Shown here: in pieces, positions 16,311 through 24,700 of the stretch | Layout of the letters: the number at the start of each line of letters is the position of its first letter | How positions within the stretch are numbered: the stretch's first letter is position 1 | Assembly (NCBI GenBank): GCA_017477245.1 | Contig: JAFUWY010000023.1 | Coordinates: forward strand, 1 to 55,124 | Source: Bacteroidales bacterium | GTDB lineage: Bacteria; Bacteroidota; Bacteroidia; Bacteroidales; UBA932 | Direction of reading: 5' to 3' | Length of the DNA: 55,124 nt | The notes under the pieces: generated by a model | What the model saw: only the letters and a program-made list of their open reading frames with translations | Told to the model about the DNA's origin: nothing | Databases searched by the model: none | Made by a program: the position numbers and the translations under genes

Positions 16311-17113
16311 TATGCCAGGAAGATCAGTACCGCCAGGCCAGCCAGCAGGCAATAGAGTCCGAACCACTTGAGCTGGGCCTTGCGCACCAGGGCGATCATC
16401 ACCCGGCAGGCAAACAGGCCGGAGAGGAACGCGGCGGCGAAGCCGAGCAGCAGGGGCAGCGCCCCGACCGTCGACGCCGCCATCTCCCCGCCCACCAGGT
16501 CGAGGAAGGTCTCGCCGAGGATGGGCACCAGCACCATCAGGAAGGAGAACTGGGCCATGTGCTCGCGCTTCACGCCGCACAGCAGGCCGGTAGAAATGGT
16601 CGTGCCGGAGCGGGACAGGCCGGGCAGCACCGCGCAGGCCTGGCCGACACCGACCAAAAAAGCCTGCCAGAAAGAAATCCCGTTGCGGCTGGCCTTCACG
16701 GCGGCGCTCACGCGCCCCGCGAGCCAGTCGGAGAGCGCCAGCAGCGCCGCGGTGACGAGCAGGCAGACGCCCACGACCCGCATCGAGCTGAACGCAGCCT
16801 CCACCTGGTCCTTGAAGAACATCCCGACGACGAATACCGGGATCATGGACACGCAGATCTTGGCGATGTAGTCCGTCTCGTCGTTATACCGGAACTTGAA
16901 CAATCCGCACAGCAGCTTCCAGATCTCCTTGCGGAAGACCACGATGGTCGCCAGGACCGTCGCTGCGTGGACGGTGACTTCGAAAATAAGGTCGCCCGAA
17001 GGCTCGACGCCGAGCAGCGCCTTGCCGATGGCCAGGTGCCCGCTGCTGCTGACGGGCAGGAACTCGGTCAGGCCCTGGACCAGGCCGAGGATGATCGCTT
17101 CAAACCACTCCAT
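16310..17113 (-). CDS. uppP: Undecaprenyl-diphosphatase
   Basis: This inner-membrane enzyme (BacA family) recycles the undecaprenyl carrier for peptidoglycan and O-antigen synthesis. The 267-residue protein has the catalytic segments GLVQGLTEFLPVSSSGHLAI (residues about 10-29) and LPGLSRSGTTISTGLL, plus about eight hydrophobic helices. It lies between the DUF3098 gene and lpxH, a common Bacteroidetes arrangement downstream of ftsX. Confidence 0.95.
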   Translation of the reverse strand: MEWFEAIILGLVQGLTEFLPVSSSGHLAIGKALLGVEPSGDLIFEVTVHAATVLATIVVFRKEIWKLLCGLFKFRYNDETDYIAKICVSMIPVFVVGMFFKDQVEAAFSSMRVVGVCLLVTAALLALSDWLAGRVSAAVKASRNGISFWQAFLVGVGQACAVLPGLSRSGTTISTGLLCGVKREHMAQFSFLMVLVPILGETFLDLVGGEMAASTVGALPLLLGFAAAFLSGLFACRVMIALVRKAQLKWFGLYCLLAGLAVLIFLA

Positions 17114-17114
17114 G

Positions 17115-17351
17115 TCACTCAGACTTCTTGTTCTTGCCGAAAAGACCGGCGATTGCCACGATCTCGACCACGATGCCGGCGACGATCACCACGGGAGCGG
17201 CGACCAGCCGGCGGAAGTCAAACATAGCTTCATTGAACACCTGCGGGTCGTCCGAGCCGCCACCCATCATCAGGATGTACCCGGCAATCATCACGACCAC
17301 GCCCGCAAGCATCAGTTTCAACCCCTTCGGGGTAAGGGCCATTTTATCCAT
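17115..17351 (-). CDS. DUF3098 family membrane protein
   Basis: This 78-residue protein has two hydrophobic helices: LMLAGVVVMIAGYILMMGGG and VAAPVVIVAGIVVEIVAIAG. FNEAMFDFRRLVAAPVVI between them is typical of DUF3098, a Bacteroidetes family found next to ftsX and uppP. Function is unknown; the context suggests a role near cell-envelope synthesis. It starts 3 bp after ftsX and ends 1 bp before uppP. Confidence 0.85.
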   Translation of the reverse strand: MDKMALTPKGLKLMLAGVVVMIAGYILMMGGGSDDPQVFNEAMFDFRRLVAAPVVIVAGIVVEIVAIAGLFGKNKKSE

Positions 17352-17354
17352 AAA

Positions 17355-18233
17355 TCAATAATATAAATCATCTTTGGACGCGGCGACAAGCTTGTTCACC
17401 ACGAAATAGGTAGACACCACGCACAGGAGCACGCCGCAGACCACGACGATCCCGCACACGATCAGCAGCTGCCGGGTCTCGAAGATCGAGAACAGCTCCG
17501 GGAAGGACTTGCGCACCGCCGAGAGCAGGCCCCAGAGCATGCCGACCGCCAGGGCGGAGGCCACGAGGCCCTGCACCACGGCGGCGCGCATGAACGGGGC
17601 GCGGATGAACCCGCGGGTCGCGCCGACCAGCTTCATCGTGTGGATCGTGAAGCGGCGCGCGAAGACGTTGACGCGGACCGTGTTGTTGATCAGCACGAAG
17701 GAGATGAAGAGCAGCAGCAGGATGAAGATGCCCAGCACGACCGAGATCTTGGCCAGGTTGGTCGTCAGGGCCTCCACCAGCGACTGCTGCGCCCCGACCT
17801 CCTCGACCAGCGGGGAGGCTTCCAGGGCACGGGTCACGGCCGCCAGGCTGTCCGGATGGACGTAGTCCGCCTGGAGGTTCACGTCCACGGAGATGGGGAC
17901 CGGGGAGGTCTCGAACACGTCCAGGAAATCCTCGCCCAGCATGTCCTTGAGCTCCTGCGCACCCTCTTCGCGCGTGATAACGCGCGCGCCATGAACATAA
18001 GGACGTCCCTCCAGCGAGGCGGCGAAGCTGCGGGCCTGGTCCTCCGTGACGTCGTCGCGGAGCAGGACGTTGACCTGCATGTTCTCCTTGAGATACCGGG
18101 TCACGCTGCCTGCATTGACGATGAGCAAGGCGGCGATGCCGGTCAGCAGCAGCACGAGGCTGATGCTGATCACGCTGGAAAGGTATGCGTTGATGATGCG
18201 CTTCCTGATCGACTGTTTCTCCTGTCGGGGCAT
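17355..18233 (-). CDS. ftsX: Cell division protein FtsX
   Basis: FtsX is the permease of the FtsEX complex, which controls peptidoglycan hydrolases at the septum. The 292-residue protein has one N-terminal helix (ISLVLLLTGIAALLIVNAGS), an extracytoplasmic domain (about 55-165) and three C-terminal helices with VNVFARRFTIHTMKLVGATR and GFIRAPFMRAAVVQGLVAS. No ftsE is adjacent. GGAGG lies just before the ATG. Confidence 0.92.
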   Translation of the reverse strand: MPRQEKQSIRKRIINAYLSSVISISLVLLLTGIAALLIVNAGSVTRYLKENMQVNVLLRDDVTEDQARSFAASLEGRPYVHGARVITREEGAQELKDMLGEDFLDVFETSPVPISVDVNLQADYVHPDSLAAVTRALEASPLVEEVGAQQSLVEALTTNLAKISVVLGIFILLLLFISFVLINNTVRVNVFARRFTIHTMKLVGATRGFIRAPFMRAAVVQGLVASALAVGMLWGLLSAVRKSFPELFSIFETRQLLIVCGIVVVCGVLLCVVSTYFVVNKLVAASKDDLYY

Positions 18234-18252
18234 AATCCTCCAAATTAGACCT

Positions 18253-18260
18253 CAAAGATA
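18253..18260 (-). promoter_or_regulatory. -7 box of the ftsX operon
   Basis: On the minus strand TATCTTTG (18260-18253) fits the consensus and would start a short leader before ftsX that includes GGAGG. It is back to back with the promoter at 18292. Confidence 0.5.
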
Positions 18261-18291
18261 GTGAAAAGACGAATAATTGTAAAAAAATTCT

Positions 18292-18299
18292 TATCTTTG
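18292..18299 (+). promoter_or_regulatory. -7 box of the glycogen-synthase-like gene
   Basis: TATCTTTG is a perfect TAnnTTTG and ends 5 nt before the ATG at 18305. Transcription would begin at or next to the start codon, predicting a leaderless mRNA. Confidence 0.6.
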
Positions 18300-18304
18300 T
18301 GGTT

Positions 18305-19123
18305 ATGAGCGATATTAAGCAGAAAATACTCTTTGTCAACTCCGAGATCTATCCTTATCTGCCGGAGTCCGATATCGCCAATATCGGCCGCTACCTGCCC
18401 CAGGGCGTCCAGGAACGCAAGCGGGAGATCCGTTCGTTCATGCCCCGGTTCGGCTGCATCAACGAGCGGAAGAACCAGCTCCACGAGGTCATCCGCCTCT
18501 CGGGAATGAACATCATCATCTCGGACGTGGACCGGCCGCTCATCATCAAGGTCGCCTCCATTTCCTCTGCCCGCATTCAGGTATATTTCATTGATAATGA
18601 GGATTATTTCCGGCGCAAGCAGACCTTCAGCGACGCCTCCGGCAAGTTCTTCGAGGACAACGACGAGCGCGCCATCTTCTTCGCGCGCGGCGTGCTCGAG
18701 ACCGTCAAGAAATCCCGCTGGGCCCCGGACGTCATCCACTGCCAGGGCTGGATCTCGCAGATGATCCCCGCCTACCTGAAGAAGGCCTACAAAGACGATC
18801 CCATCTTCTCGGGCAGCAAAGTGGTCCTGTCCCTGTACGACGATACCCCGAAATGCAGTTTCCATCCCGACTTCGCAGCCAAGGCCGCTTTCGGAGGCCT
18901 CGCCCAGTCGGACCTGCCCTTCCTTGCGGACCCCACTGGCATAAATCTTGCTAAAACCGCCGTCCAGTACGCCGATGGCATCATCCTGGGCGCGGAGCAG
19001 GTTGAACCGGAGATTGTCAGCCACTGCCAATCCCTCGGTCTCCCGATCCTCCCCTTCGACCGCAAGGCCCTGGAGGACGGAAGCTATGTCGATGCGTACT
19101 GCAGTTTTTACGATGAACTTTAA
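18305..19123 (+). CDS. Glycogen/starch synthase-like protein, single-domain
   Basis: The 272-residue protein resembles only the N-terminal (GT5 acceptor) half of glycogen synthase: ILFVNSEIYPYLPESDIANI, RYLPQGVQERKREIRSFMPR, DVIHCQGWISQMIPAYLKKA and VVLSLYDD. The C-terminal ADP-glucose-binding domain is absent, so synthase activity alone is doubtful. Short proteins of this type are common in Bacteroidetes next to a DUF4270 lipoprotein, as here. I start at 18305 rather than the GTG at 18299 because that GTG lies within the -7 box. It ends 1 bp before the DUF4270 start. Confidence 0.8.
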   Translation: MSDIKQKILFVNSEIYPYLPESDIANIGRYLPQGVQERKREIRSFMPRFGCINERKNQLHEVIRLSGMNIIISDVDRPLIIKVASISSARIQVYFIDNEDYFRRKQTFSDASGKFFEDNDERAIFFARGVLETVKKSRWAPDVIHCQGWISQMIPAYLKKAYKDDPIFSGSKVVLSLYDDTPKCSFHPDFAAKAAFGGLAQSDLPFLADPTGINLAKTAVQYADGIILGAEQVEPEIVSHCQSLGLPILPFDRKALEDGSYVDAYCSFYDEL

Positions 19124-19124
19124 G

Positions 19125-20795
19125 ATGAAAACCCACATTCTCGCGCTGGCGGCAGCCTCTCTCTGCTGCCTGGCCTGCATTGAGACCAACAGCACCCTCG
19201 GCGGCAGCCTCGTGCCCGCCGTGGAGACCTATACCTTCCACACGGTGGAGATCCCCATCGAGGGCATCTCCCTGCAGATGGCCGACAAACTGTCCGGCTA
19301 CTCCGACTCCCGCATCACCATCGGCGCCATCCAGGAGGACACCTACGGGATGACCACGCGCGCCAGCGCCTTCCCCCTCGTCCCGCTGATCGCGGACTAC
19401 GATGACTTCGACCTCGGCAAGAACCCGGAGTTCAAGCGCTTCCACTTCGCCGTGGCGCGCGACACGCTGTCCTGCCTGACCGCGGACCAGGAGAACATCC
19501 TGCAGAACGTCCGCGTCTACGAACTGGCGCAGGCGCTGGATCCCGAAGAGGATTTCGACTGCAACAAGCCCGTCGACCATCTCGACGCCGCGATCACGAA
19601 GGGCGTCCCCGTCTACAAGGGCACGGACTCCCTCGCCTTCGACTTCTCCGAGGAGTTCGGCCGCAAATACCTCAAGCTCACCCGCAGCGACGTCGCCGAC
19701 ATGGAGACCTACCTGTCCAAGTTCCCGGGCATCTACCTGGAGACCGACAAGCCCGAGAGCGACGGCGGACGCATCGACATGTTCGACGTCCAGCTGGACT
19801 ACGATGCCAACTACAAGGCCATCATCGGCAACTACGCCACCCTGTACTACACCGCCGAGTTCGACGGCGTGCGCAAGGACACCTCGCTCGTCTTCTACTA
19901 CGGAGCCACGGACCTCTACAAGATCGACTCGCTGATGAACAGCTACACCGGCAGCTTCCCGCAGTACGCCCTCAACATGACGGGCCAGCAGACGCGCGAC
20001 CGCGTCGGCGTGGCCACCGACAAGATCCAGGTCGAAGGCGGCGGCGGACTCAAGCCCGTCATCTCCGCCCTGACCCTCAAGCACCAGGTCGAGAAGGCCA
20101 TCTCCGCGCTGGGCGGCAATCCCAAGGAGGCCATCATCAACAAGGCTTCCCTCATCTTCCCCTTCGAGTTCCCGGAGGATTTCGAGGAGATGGAGTTCTG
20201 GCCCTACCGGCTCTCGCCGACCTGCCGGATGACCTACGGCGACGAAGACAACGAGCACACCTCCTTCATGGGCCTGACCGACGCCAGTTCCAGCAACGAG
20301 AACCAGGGCGACCTCGACCGCTCGCTGCTGCGCTACGCGCCGGACATCACCTACCACATGCAGGAGATCCTCAAGATCGACGAATCGCAGACCGACAAGA
20401 CCGGCACCAAATACCTGATGAAGGGCAACTATGACATCTGGCTGCTCGTGATGGCCGAGGAGATCATCTCTTCCGTCAGCACCACCAGCGAGGAGACGCA
20501 GGAGATGCTCAACTACCTCGCCTACTCCAGCTACTACAACAGCATGTACGGCGGCTATGGCGGGTACGGATACGGCGGATACGGATACGGCGGCTATGGC
20601 GGATACGGAAGCTACTACAGCAACTACCTCAACTACGCCATGATGGCCCAGATGGCCAGCCAGTCGCAGACCACCTATTCCACCCAGGTCAAACTGGACA
20701 AGGACCGCTTCTACCGCGCCTCGCTCAACGGCCCCACGGCGAACGGCGACGTCCCGACCCTGAAGCTGACCTTCGCGCTGCCCAACGAGGAATAG
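19125..20795 (+). CDS. DUF4270 family lipoprotein
   Basis: The 556-residue protein begins with a lipoprotein signal (MKTHILALAAASLCCLACIE, lipidated Cys about 18). ETNSTLGGSLVP directly after the cysteine, the repeated strand-rich segments and the length fit DUF4270, a Bacteroidetes outer-surface lipoprotein family of unknown function. A Gly/Tyr-rich stretch near residues 475-495 (YGGYGGYGYGGYGYGGYGGY) is unusual and is encoded by a near-perfect GGCTAYGG/GGATACGG microrepeat around 20550-20612. An alternative ATG at 19113 overlaps the preceding gene. A bidirectional terminator follows. Confidence 0.8.
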   Translation: MKTHILALAAASLCCLACIETNSTLGGSLVPAVETYTFHTVEIPIEGISLQMADKLSGYSDSRITIGAIQEDTYGMTTRASAFPLVPLIADYDDFDLGKNPEFKRFHFAVARDTLSCLTADQENILQNVRVYELAQALDPEEDFDCNKPVDHLDAAITKGVPVYKGTDSLAFDFSEEFGRKYLKLTRSDVADMETYLSKFPGIYLETDKPESDGGRIDMFDVQLDYDANYKAIIGNYATLYYTAEFDGVRKDTSLVFYYGATDLYKIDSLMNSYTGSFPQYALNMTGQQTRDRVGVATDKIQVEGGGGLKPVISALTLKHQVEKAISALGGNPKEAIINKASLIFPFEFPEDFEEMEFWPYRLSPTCRMTYGDEDNEHTSFMGLTDASSSNENQGDLDRSLLRYAPDITYHMQEILKIDESQTDKTGTKYLMKGNYDIWLLVMAEEIISSVSTTSEETQEMLNYLAYSSYYNSMYGGYGGYGYGGYGYGGYGGYGSYYSNYLNYAMMAQMASQSQTTYSTQVKLDKDRFYRASLNGPTANGDVPTLKLTFALPNEE

Positions 20796-20824
20796 CCCTT
20801 CCGGACCAGGTCCGGAACGACGAC

Positions 20825-20860
20825 AAAAAACCGACCTGCTTTCGCGGGTCGGTTTTGTTT
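20825..20860. terminator. Bidirectional terminator
   Basis: CCGACC (20831-20836) pairs with GGTCGG (20847-20852), with A-run before and T-run after, so it can stop transcription from the DUF4270 gene and from acpP on the other strand. Confidence 0.85.
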
Positions 20861-20879
20861 TCGGATCTTCTAACCGGAA

Positions 20880-21122
20880 TTAGGCGAGCTTCTCAGCAAC
20901 CTTGTCGCAAGCGTCCTTGACGGTAGCGATCGTGCTGGTCTCCTCATCGGGAATCTTGATGCCGAACACCTTCTCGAACTCCATGAGGAGCTCCACGGTG
21001 TCGAGGGAGTCAGCGCCCAGGTCATTGGTGAAATTGGCGGTCTCGGTAACCTCGGAAGGCTCCACGCCGAGCTTGTCGACGATGATCGCTTTCACTTTCT
21101 CTACGATTTCTGCGTATTCCAT
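20880..21122 (-). CDS. acpP: Acyl carrier protein
   Basis: The 80-residue acidic protein carries growing acyl chains in fatty acid and lipid A synthesis. The phosphopantetheine attachment serine is in [16 protein letters not shown] (Ser about 39). It starts [20 protein letters not shown] and ends [12 protein letters not shown]. It is monocistronic here, with its own promoter and terminator; the usual neighbour fabF is not present. Confidence 0.96.
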   Translation of the reverse strand: MEYAEIVEKVKAIIVDKLGVEPSEVTETANFTNDLGADSLDTVELLMEFEKVFGIKIPDEETSTIATVKDACDKVAEKLA

Positions 21123-21175
21123 AATGATTTTAGATATTAAGGTTTTATTAGTACATTCAAAGCCAAAAATCTGTG

Positions 21176-21206
21176 CAAAGTAAGCAAAAATAAATCATAT
21201 TTGCAA
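21176..21206 (-). promoter_or_regulatory. acpP promoter
   Basis: On the minus strand TTACTTTG (21183-21176) lies 20 bp downstream of TTG (21206-21204). The leader would be about 45 nt. Confidence 0.5.
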
Positions 21207-21218
21207 GCACTGGCAAGA

Positions 21219-21950
21219 TTACTCCTTCCTGCTTAAATCCAGCCAGATACGCAATCCGTTGAGGGAGTTGAGCAGGTAGAAGGCGTATTTGACGACGTAG
21301 ATGAGCGCGTAGGAGGAATCCGGCGACTGGCGCAGGGTCAGCACCCACATGGCCACAGAGGCGATGTTGACGCCGATCCAGAAGATCCACTGCTCCATGT
21401 AGGCCGTGGACATCAGCCACTGCCCCAGGATATTGCACATCATCGAGAAGGCGTCCAGCAGCACGAGCCAGCGGACCGCCTCGGCGGCCGCGGTCTTGTC
21501 GAGTGCGGCGAGGACGAAGTAGGCGATGACCAGCCCGACGAGGAAGACCGATCCGTAGAGCAGCCAGCCCCGGCTGTCGAGCCGGCGCGCGCGGACGCGT
21601 TCGCCGTCGCCGGCTCCGCGCCGGCGCCACTGGAAGAAGCCGATGAACTGCATCGGCAGGAAGTAGAGCAGGTGCATGGCGGCGTTGCCGTACCGGGCGC
21701 TCGTCAGGCACATCACGCCGTAGATGGTCACGTCGATCAGTCCGAAGAGGAACGTCAGGATGCGGCCGTTGGCCGAGAAGACGTTGGCGAGCACGCCGCA
21801 GACCGAACCCACGGCGGCGATGATCAGCAGGGCCTGCCCGCTGTCGGCGTCGCGCAGCTTCCAGGCGGTCACGATGAGGGTCACCACCACCATCCCGATG
21901 AGGATGAAGGCGTTGAACCAGCGGTTGAATCTGTCAGTCTTGGTGTCCAT
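21219..21950 (-). CDS. pnuC: PnuC-family nicotinamide riboside transporter
   Basis: The 243-residue inner-membrane protein has about seven or eight hydrophobic helices and the PnuC hallmarks FLPMQFIGFFQWRR, LLDAFSMMCNILGQWLMST and EQWIFWIGVNIASVAMW. The family moves vitamins such as nicotinamide riboside or thiamine by facilitated diffusion; the substrate cannot be told from sequence alone. No riboswitch is seen upstream. It overlaps the 3' end of uvrC by 17 bp. Confidence 0.85.
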   Translation of the reverse strand: MDTKTDRFNRWFNAFILIGMVVVTLIVTAWKLRDADSGQALLIIAAVGSVCGVLANVFSANGRILTFLFGLIDVTIYGVMCLTSARYGNAAMHLLYFLPMQFIGFFQWRRRGAGDGERVRARRLDSRGWLLYGSVFLVGLVIAYFVLAALDKTAAAEAVRWLVLLDAFSMMCNILGQWLMSTAYMEQWIFWIGVNIASVAMWVLTLRQSPDSSYALIYVVKYAFYLLNSLNGLRIWLDLSRKE

Positions 21951-23781
21951 GGTTCAGTTGTTCTTGGATGCGCTCCGCCAGCTGGGGGCCGACGAGCGCG
22001 GCGAGTTCTTCGCGGGGCGCGGCCGCGATGCGCGCCACGCTCCCGAAATGCATCAGCAGGCGCTGCTCCGTCTGCGCGCCCACGCCCTTGATCTCCCGCA
22101 GCGCGGACTGGATGGCGGCCTTGCTGCGCAGCGACCGGTGGAAGGTGATGCCAAAGCGGTGCGCCTCGTCGCGGATCTGCTGCAGCACCTTGAGGGCGCG
22201 CGAGTTGCGGTCGAGGAACAAGGGGTACGGATCTCCCACACGGATCACTTCCTCCAGGCGCTTCGCCAGGCCCACGACCGTCAGCCGGTCCTGGATGCCC
22301 AGTTCGCAGAGGGCCTGGTACGCGAAGTCCAGCTGGCCCTTGCCGCCGTCGATGACCACCAGCTGCGGGAGGTCGTCCGGCGCCTCGGCCAGCATGCGGG
22401 AGTAGCGGCGGTTCACGACCTCCTTCATCGAGGCGTAGTCGTTGGCGCCGACCACCGTCTTGATCTTGAATTTGCGGTAGTCCTTCTTGGAGGGTTCCGC
22501 GTTGCGGAACACCACGCACGAGGCTACGGGGTTGGTACCCTGGATGTTGGAGTTGTCGAAGCACTCCATGTGCACGGGCAGCTCCTTCATGCCCAGGGCC
22601 TTGCGCAGCTCTTCGAGCACGGCGGCCCGGTATTCGTCCGGGTTGGTGTGCTCGCGCTGCTTGAGGGAGTTGGCCCGGAACTCCCGGGCGTTCTTGCTGC
22701 CCAGCTCCAGCAGGGCCAGCTTGTCCCCGCGGACCGGGATCCTGAACTCGACCCCGTCCATTTCCACGTCGGGCAGGAACGGGACGATGACCTCGCCCTT
22801 CAGGGCGCCGAACTTGGAGGAGATCTCCGCGATGAACTCGCTCAGCACGGCCGCGCGGTCCTCCTCGATATTGAGCTTGAAACCCAGGTTGAGCGACTGA
22901 ATGATGGCGCCGCCCCGGATGCGCAGGAAACTGCCGTAGGCCTCCCCGCTGTCGGTTTCGAGTGCGAAGACATCCACGTCGCGGTCCCCGGCCGCCGTGA
23001 TGATGGATTTGGCGTAGTGCTTCTGCAGGGCTTCGATCCGCAGCTTGTAGGCCTGGGCCGTCTCGAAGTCCAGGGCGTCGGCGGCTGCGCCCATCCGCGC
23101 CTTGTAGTCGCGGATGATGCTGTTGACGCCGCCCGACAGCAGGCGGACGATCTCGTCGATGTAGGCGTTGTAGTCCTCGCGCGAGACGCCCCCGATGCAG
23201 CAGCCTTCGCAGCGGCCGAGGTGGAAGTCCAGGCAGGGCCGGAACTTGCGGCGCAGGATGGCGTCGGAGGTGATCTTGAGGTTGCAGGAGCGCAGCGGAT
23301 AGGTCTCGCGGAAGAACTCCAGCAGCGCCTTGGCGTGCATCACGGAGCTGTAGGGCCCGAAATAGCGGGAGCCGTTCTTCACGACCCGGCGCGTCAGGAA
23401 GACCTTGGGGAATTCGTCCCCGGTCACGCAGATCCACGGGTAGGTCTTGGAGTCCTTCAGGAGGATATTGTAGCGCGGCTTGTACTGCTTGATGAGGTTG
23501 TTCTCCAGCAGCAGGGCGTCGGCCTCCGTATCGACCACGGAGTACTGCACGTCCGCGATGCGGGAGACCAGCAGGCGGGTCTTGACATTGAGCCGATCCG
23601 GGTCCACGAAATACTGGGCCACGCGCTTGCTCAGGTCCTTGGCCTTGCCTACATAGATCACATTCCCCGCAGCGTCGTAATAACGGTAGACGCCCGGGGA
23701 ATGCGGTAGGAGTTGTATTTTCTGCCTAACGTCCAAGGACCTCGGCGACGGCCTTCGCCGTCTTTTCGCCACGCAGGTCAT
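21934..23781 (-). CDS. uvrC: Excinuclease ABC subunit C
   Basis: UvrC makes both incisions in nucleotide excision repair. From this ATG the protein is 615 residues: a GIY-YIG nuclease domain (SPGVYRYYDAAGNVIYVGKA, about 28-47), a UVR region, the RNase H-like nuclease (CFDNSNIQGTNPVASCVVF; VVIDGGKGQLDFA) and C-terminal helix-hairpin-helix motifs (REIKGVGAQTEQRLLMHFG). The ATG at 23781 lies inside the preceding lipoprotein gene and adds 15 basic residues; a TTG at 23736 (then DVRQKIQLLPHSPG) is an equally likely start. Confidence 0.95.
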   Translation of the reverse strand: MTCVAKRRRRPSPRSLDVRQKIQLLPHSPGVYRYYDAAGNVIYVGKAKDLSKRVAQYFVDPDRLNVKTRLLVSRIADVQYSVVDTEADALLLENNLIKQYKPRYNILLKDSKTYPWICVTGDEFPKVFLTRRVVKNGSRYFGPYSSVMHAKALLEFFRETYPLRSCNLKITSDAILRRKFRPCLDFHLGRCEGCCIGGVSREDYNAYIDEIVRLLSGGVNSIIRDYKARMGAAADALDFETAQAYKLRIEALQKHYAKSIITAAGDRDVDVFALETDSGEAYGSFLRIRGGAIIQSLNLGFKLNIEEDRAAVLSEFIAEISSKFGALKGEVIVPFLPDVEMDGVEFRIPVRGDKLALLELGSKNAREFRANSLKQREHTNPDEYRAAVLEELRKALGMKELPVHMECFDNSNIQGTNPVASCVVFRNAEPSKKDYRKFKIKTVVGANDYASMKEVVNRRYSRMLAEAPDDLPQLVVIDGGKGQLDFAYQALCELGIQDRLTVVGLAKRLEEVIRVGDPYPLFLDRNSRALKVLQQIRDEAHRFGITFHRSLRSKAAIQSALREIKGVGAQTEQRLLMHFGSVARIAAAPREELAALVGPQLAERIQEQLNHGHQD

Positions 23782-24604
23782 CCCCGCGCTTGAGGATGGT
23801 ACCGTCCTTGTCGAAGAGGATCATGTGCGGGATGCCTTCGATGCCGTAGAGGGCGGCGGGCTCCTGGTGGCCGTTGTTGAGCTGGTTCCACTTCATGCCG
23901 AAGAAGGCGGCCGTATCGATGGTGTTGTGCCAGTCCATCTTGCGGCTCTCCTCCCAGACAGCGACGCTCAGCACGTCGAAGTCCTCGCCGGCATACTTCT
24001 CCCAGATGGCCTTGATGTTGGGGATCTCGGCCTTGCAGGGCGGGCACCAGGGGGACCAGAAGTCCACGAGCATCACCTTGCCCTTGCCGACGAAGTCGGA
24101 CAGGCTCTTCTTCTCGTAGATGGGGTTGCCGTCCTTGTCGACACCGGCGACATGGTCCACCGTGAAGTCGGTGAACTTCTTGCCGACGGCCGTAGCCTGC
24201 TTGGCTGCGGAGCTCTCGACCAGGCGGGCGACGAACTTGTCGGCCTTGACCGGCTCGGAGAGCTTGTCCAGGATGGAAGCCAGCTCGTCATCCTCGAGGT
24301 AGCCGTACAGCTCGCCGAGCACGGCGGGGGCCACCAGCGTATCGGAAGGATACTTGTCGAGCAGGGCGCGGCCTGCATCGGTGATCTTGCCGATCACGGT
24401 CTCCTGCAGGGTGCTGAACTTCTCCCGCTTCTGTTCGTCGGAAAGGGTCGCGTCGGCGTCGACCGCCTTGGCGGACTCAGTGTACTCATCGATCCAGGTC
24501 TCCATGTTGGTCTTGAAGGCGGCCAGGGCCTCGGCAGGAGTCTGCTGCTTGCAGCCGGCCAGCACGGACAGTGCGGCGACTGCGATCAAAAGGATTTTCT
24601 TCAT
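23726..24604 (-). CDS. TlpA-like thioredoxin-fold lipoprotein
   Basis: This is a 292-residue envelope protein with a lipoprotein signal (MKKILLIAVAALSVLAGCKQ, Cys about 18). An alpha-helical N-terminal half (about 20-140) is followed by a thioredoxin-like domain with VMLVDFWSPWCPPCKAEIPN; the CPPC pair is the redox site. Such TlpA/ResA-like proteins reduce or isomerise disulfides of exported proteins. I use the ATG at 24604 rather than 24613 because the signal peptide begins there. The end overlaps uvrC by up to 56 bp depending on the uvrC start. Confidence 0.85.
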   Translation of the reverse strand: MKKILLIAVAALSVLAGCKQQTPAEALAAFKTNMETWIDEYTESAKAVDADATLSDEQKREKFSTLQETVIGKITDAGRALLDKYPSDTLVAPAVLGELYGYLEDDELASILDKLSEPVKADKFVARLVESSAAKQATAVGKKFTDFTVDHVAGVDKDGNPIYEKKSLSDFVGKGKVMLVDFWSPWCPPCKAEIPNIKAIWEKYAGEDFDVLSVAVWEESRKMDWHNTIDTAAFFGMKWNQLNNGHQEPAALYGIEGIPHMILFDKDGTILKRGDDLRGEKTAKAVAEVLGR

Positions 24605-24633
24605 GGTATGCATTGTTTTACACTACTGTCACA

Positions 24634-24665
24634 CAAAAACCGGTTTCGGAATCCCGAAACCGGCC
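24634..24665 (-). terminator. Terminator of the rplC-rpsC segment
   Basis: On the minus strand CCGGTTTCGG pairs with CCGAAACCGG around a short loop and is followed by TTTTTGTG. It lies 35 bp after the rpsC stop. Confidence 0.85.
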
Positions 24666-24700
24666 GTAAATATAGTAATTTTCTTGAAGTTATCAATCAA

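Noticed and set aside
21219-23781. Vitamin riboswitch in front of pnuC
   Set aside because: pnuC begins inside the end of uvrC, leaving no leader, and no thiamine or NAD riboswitch motif is visible upstream of the operon.
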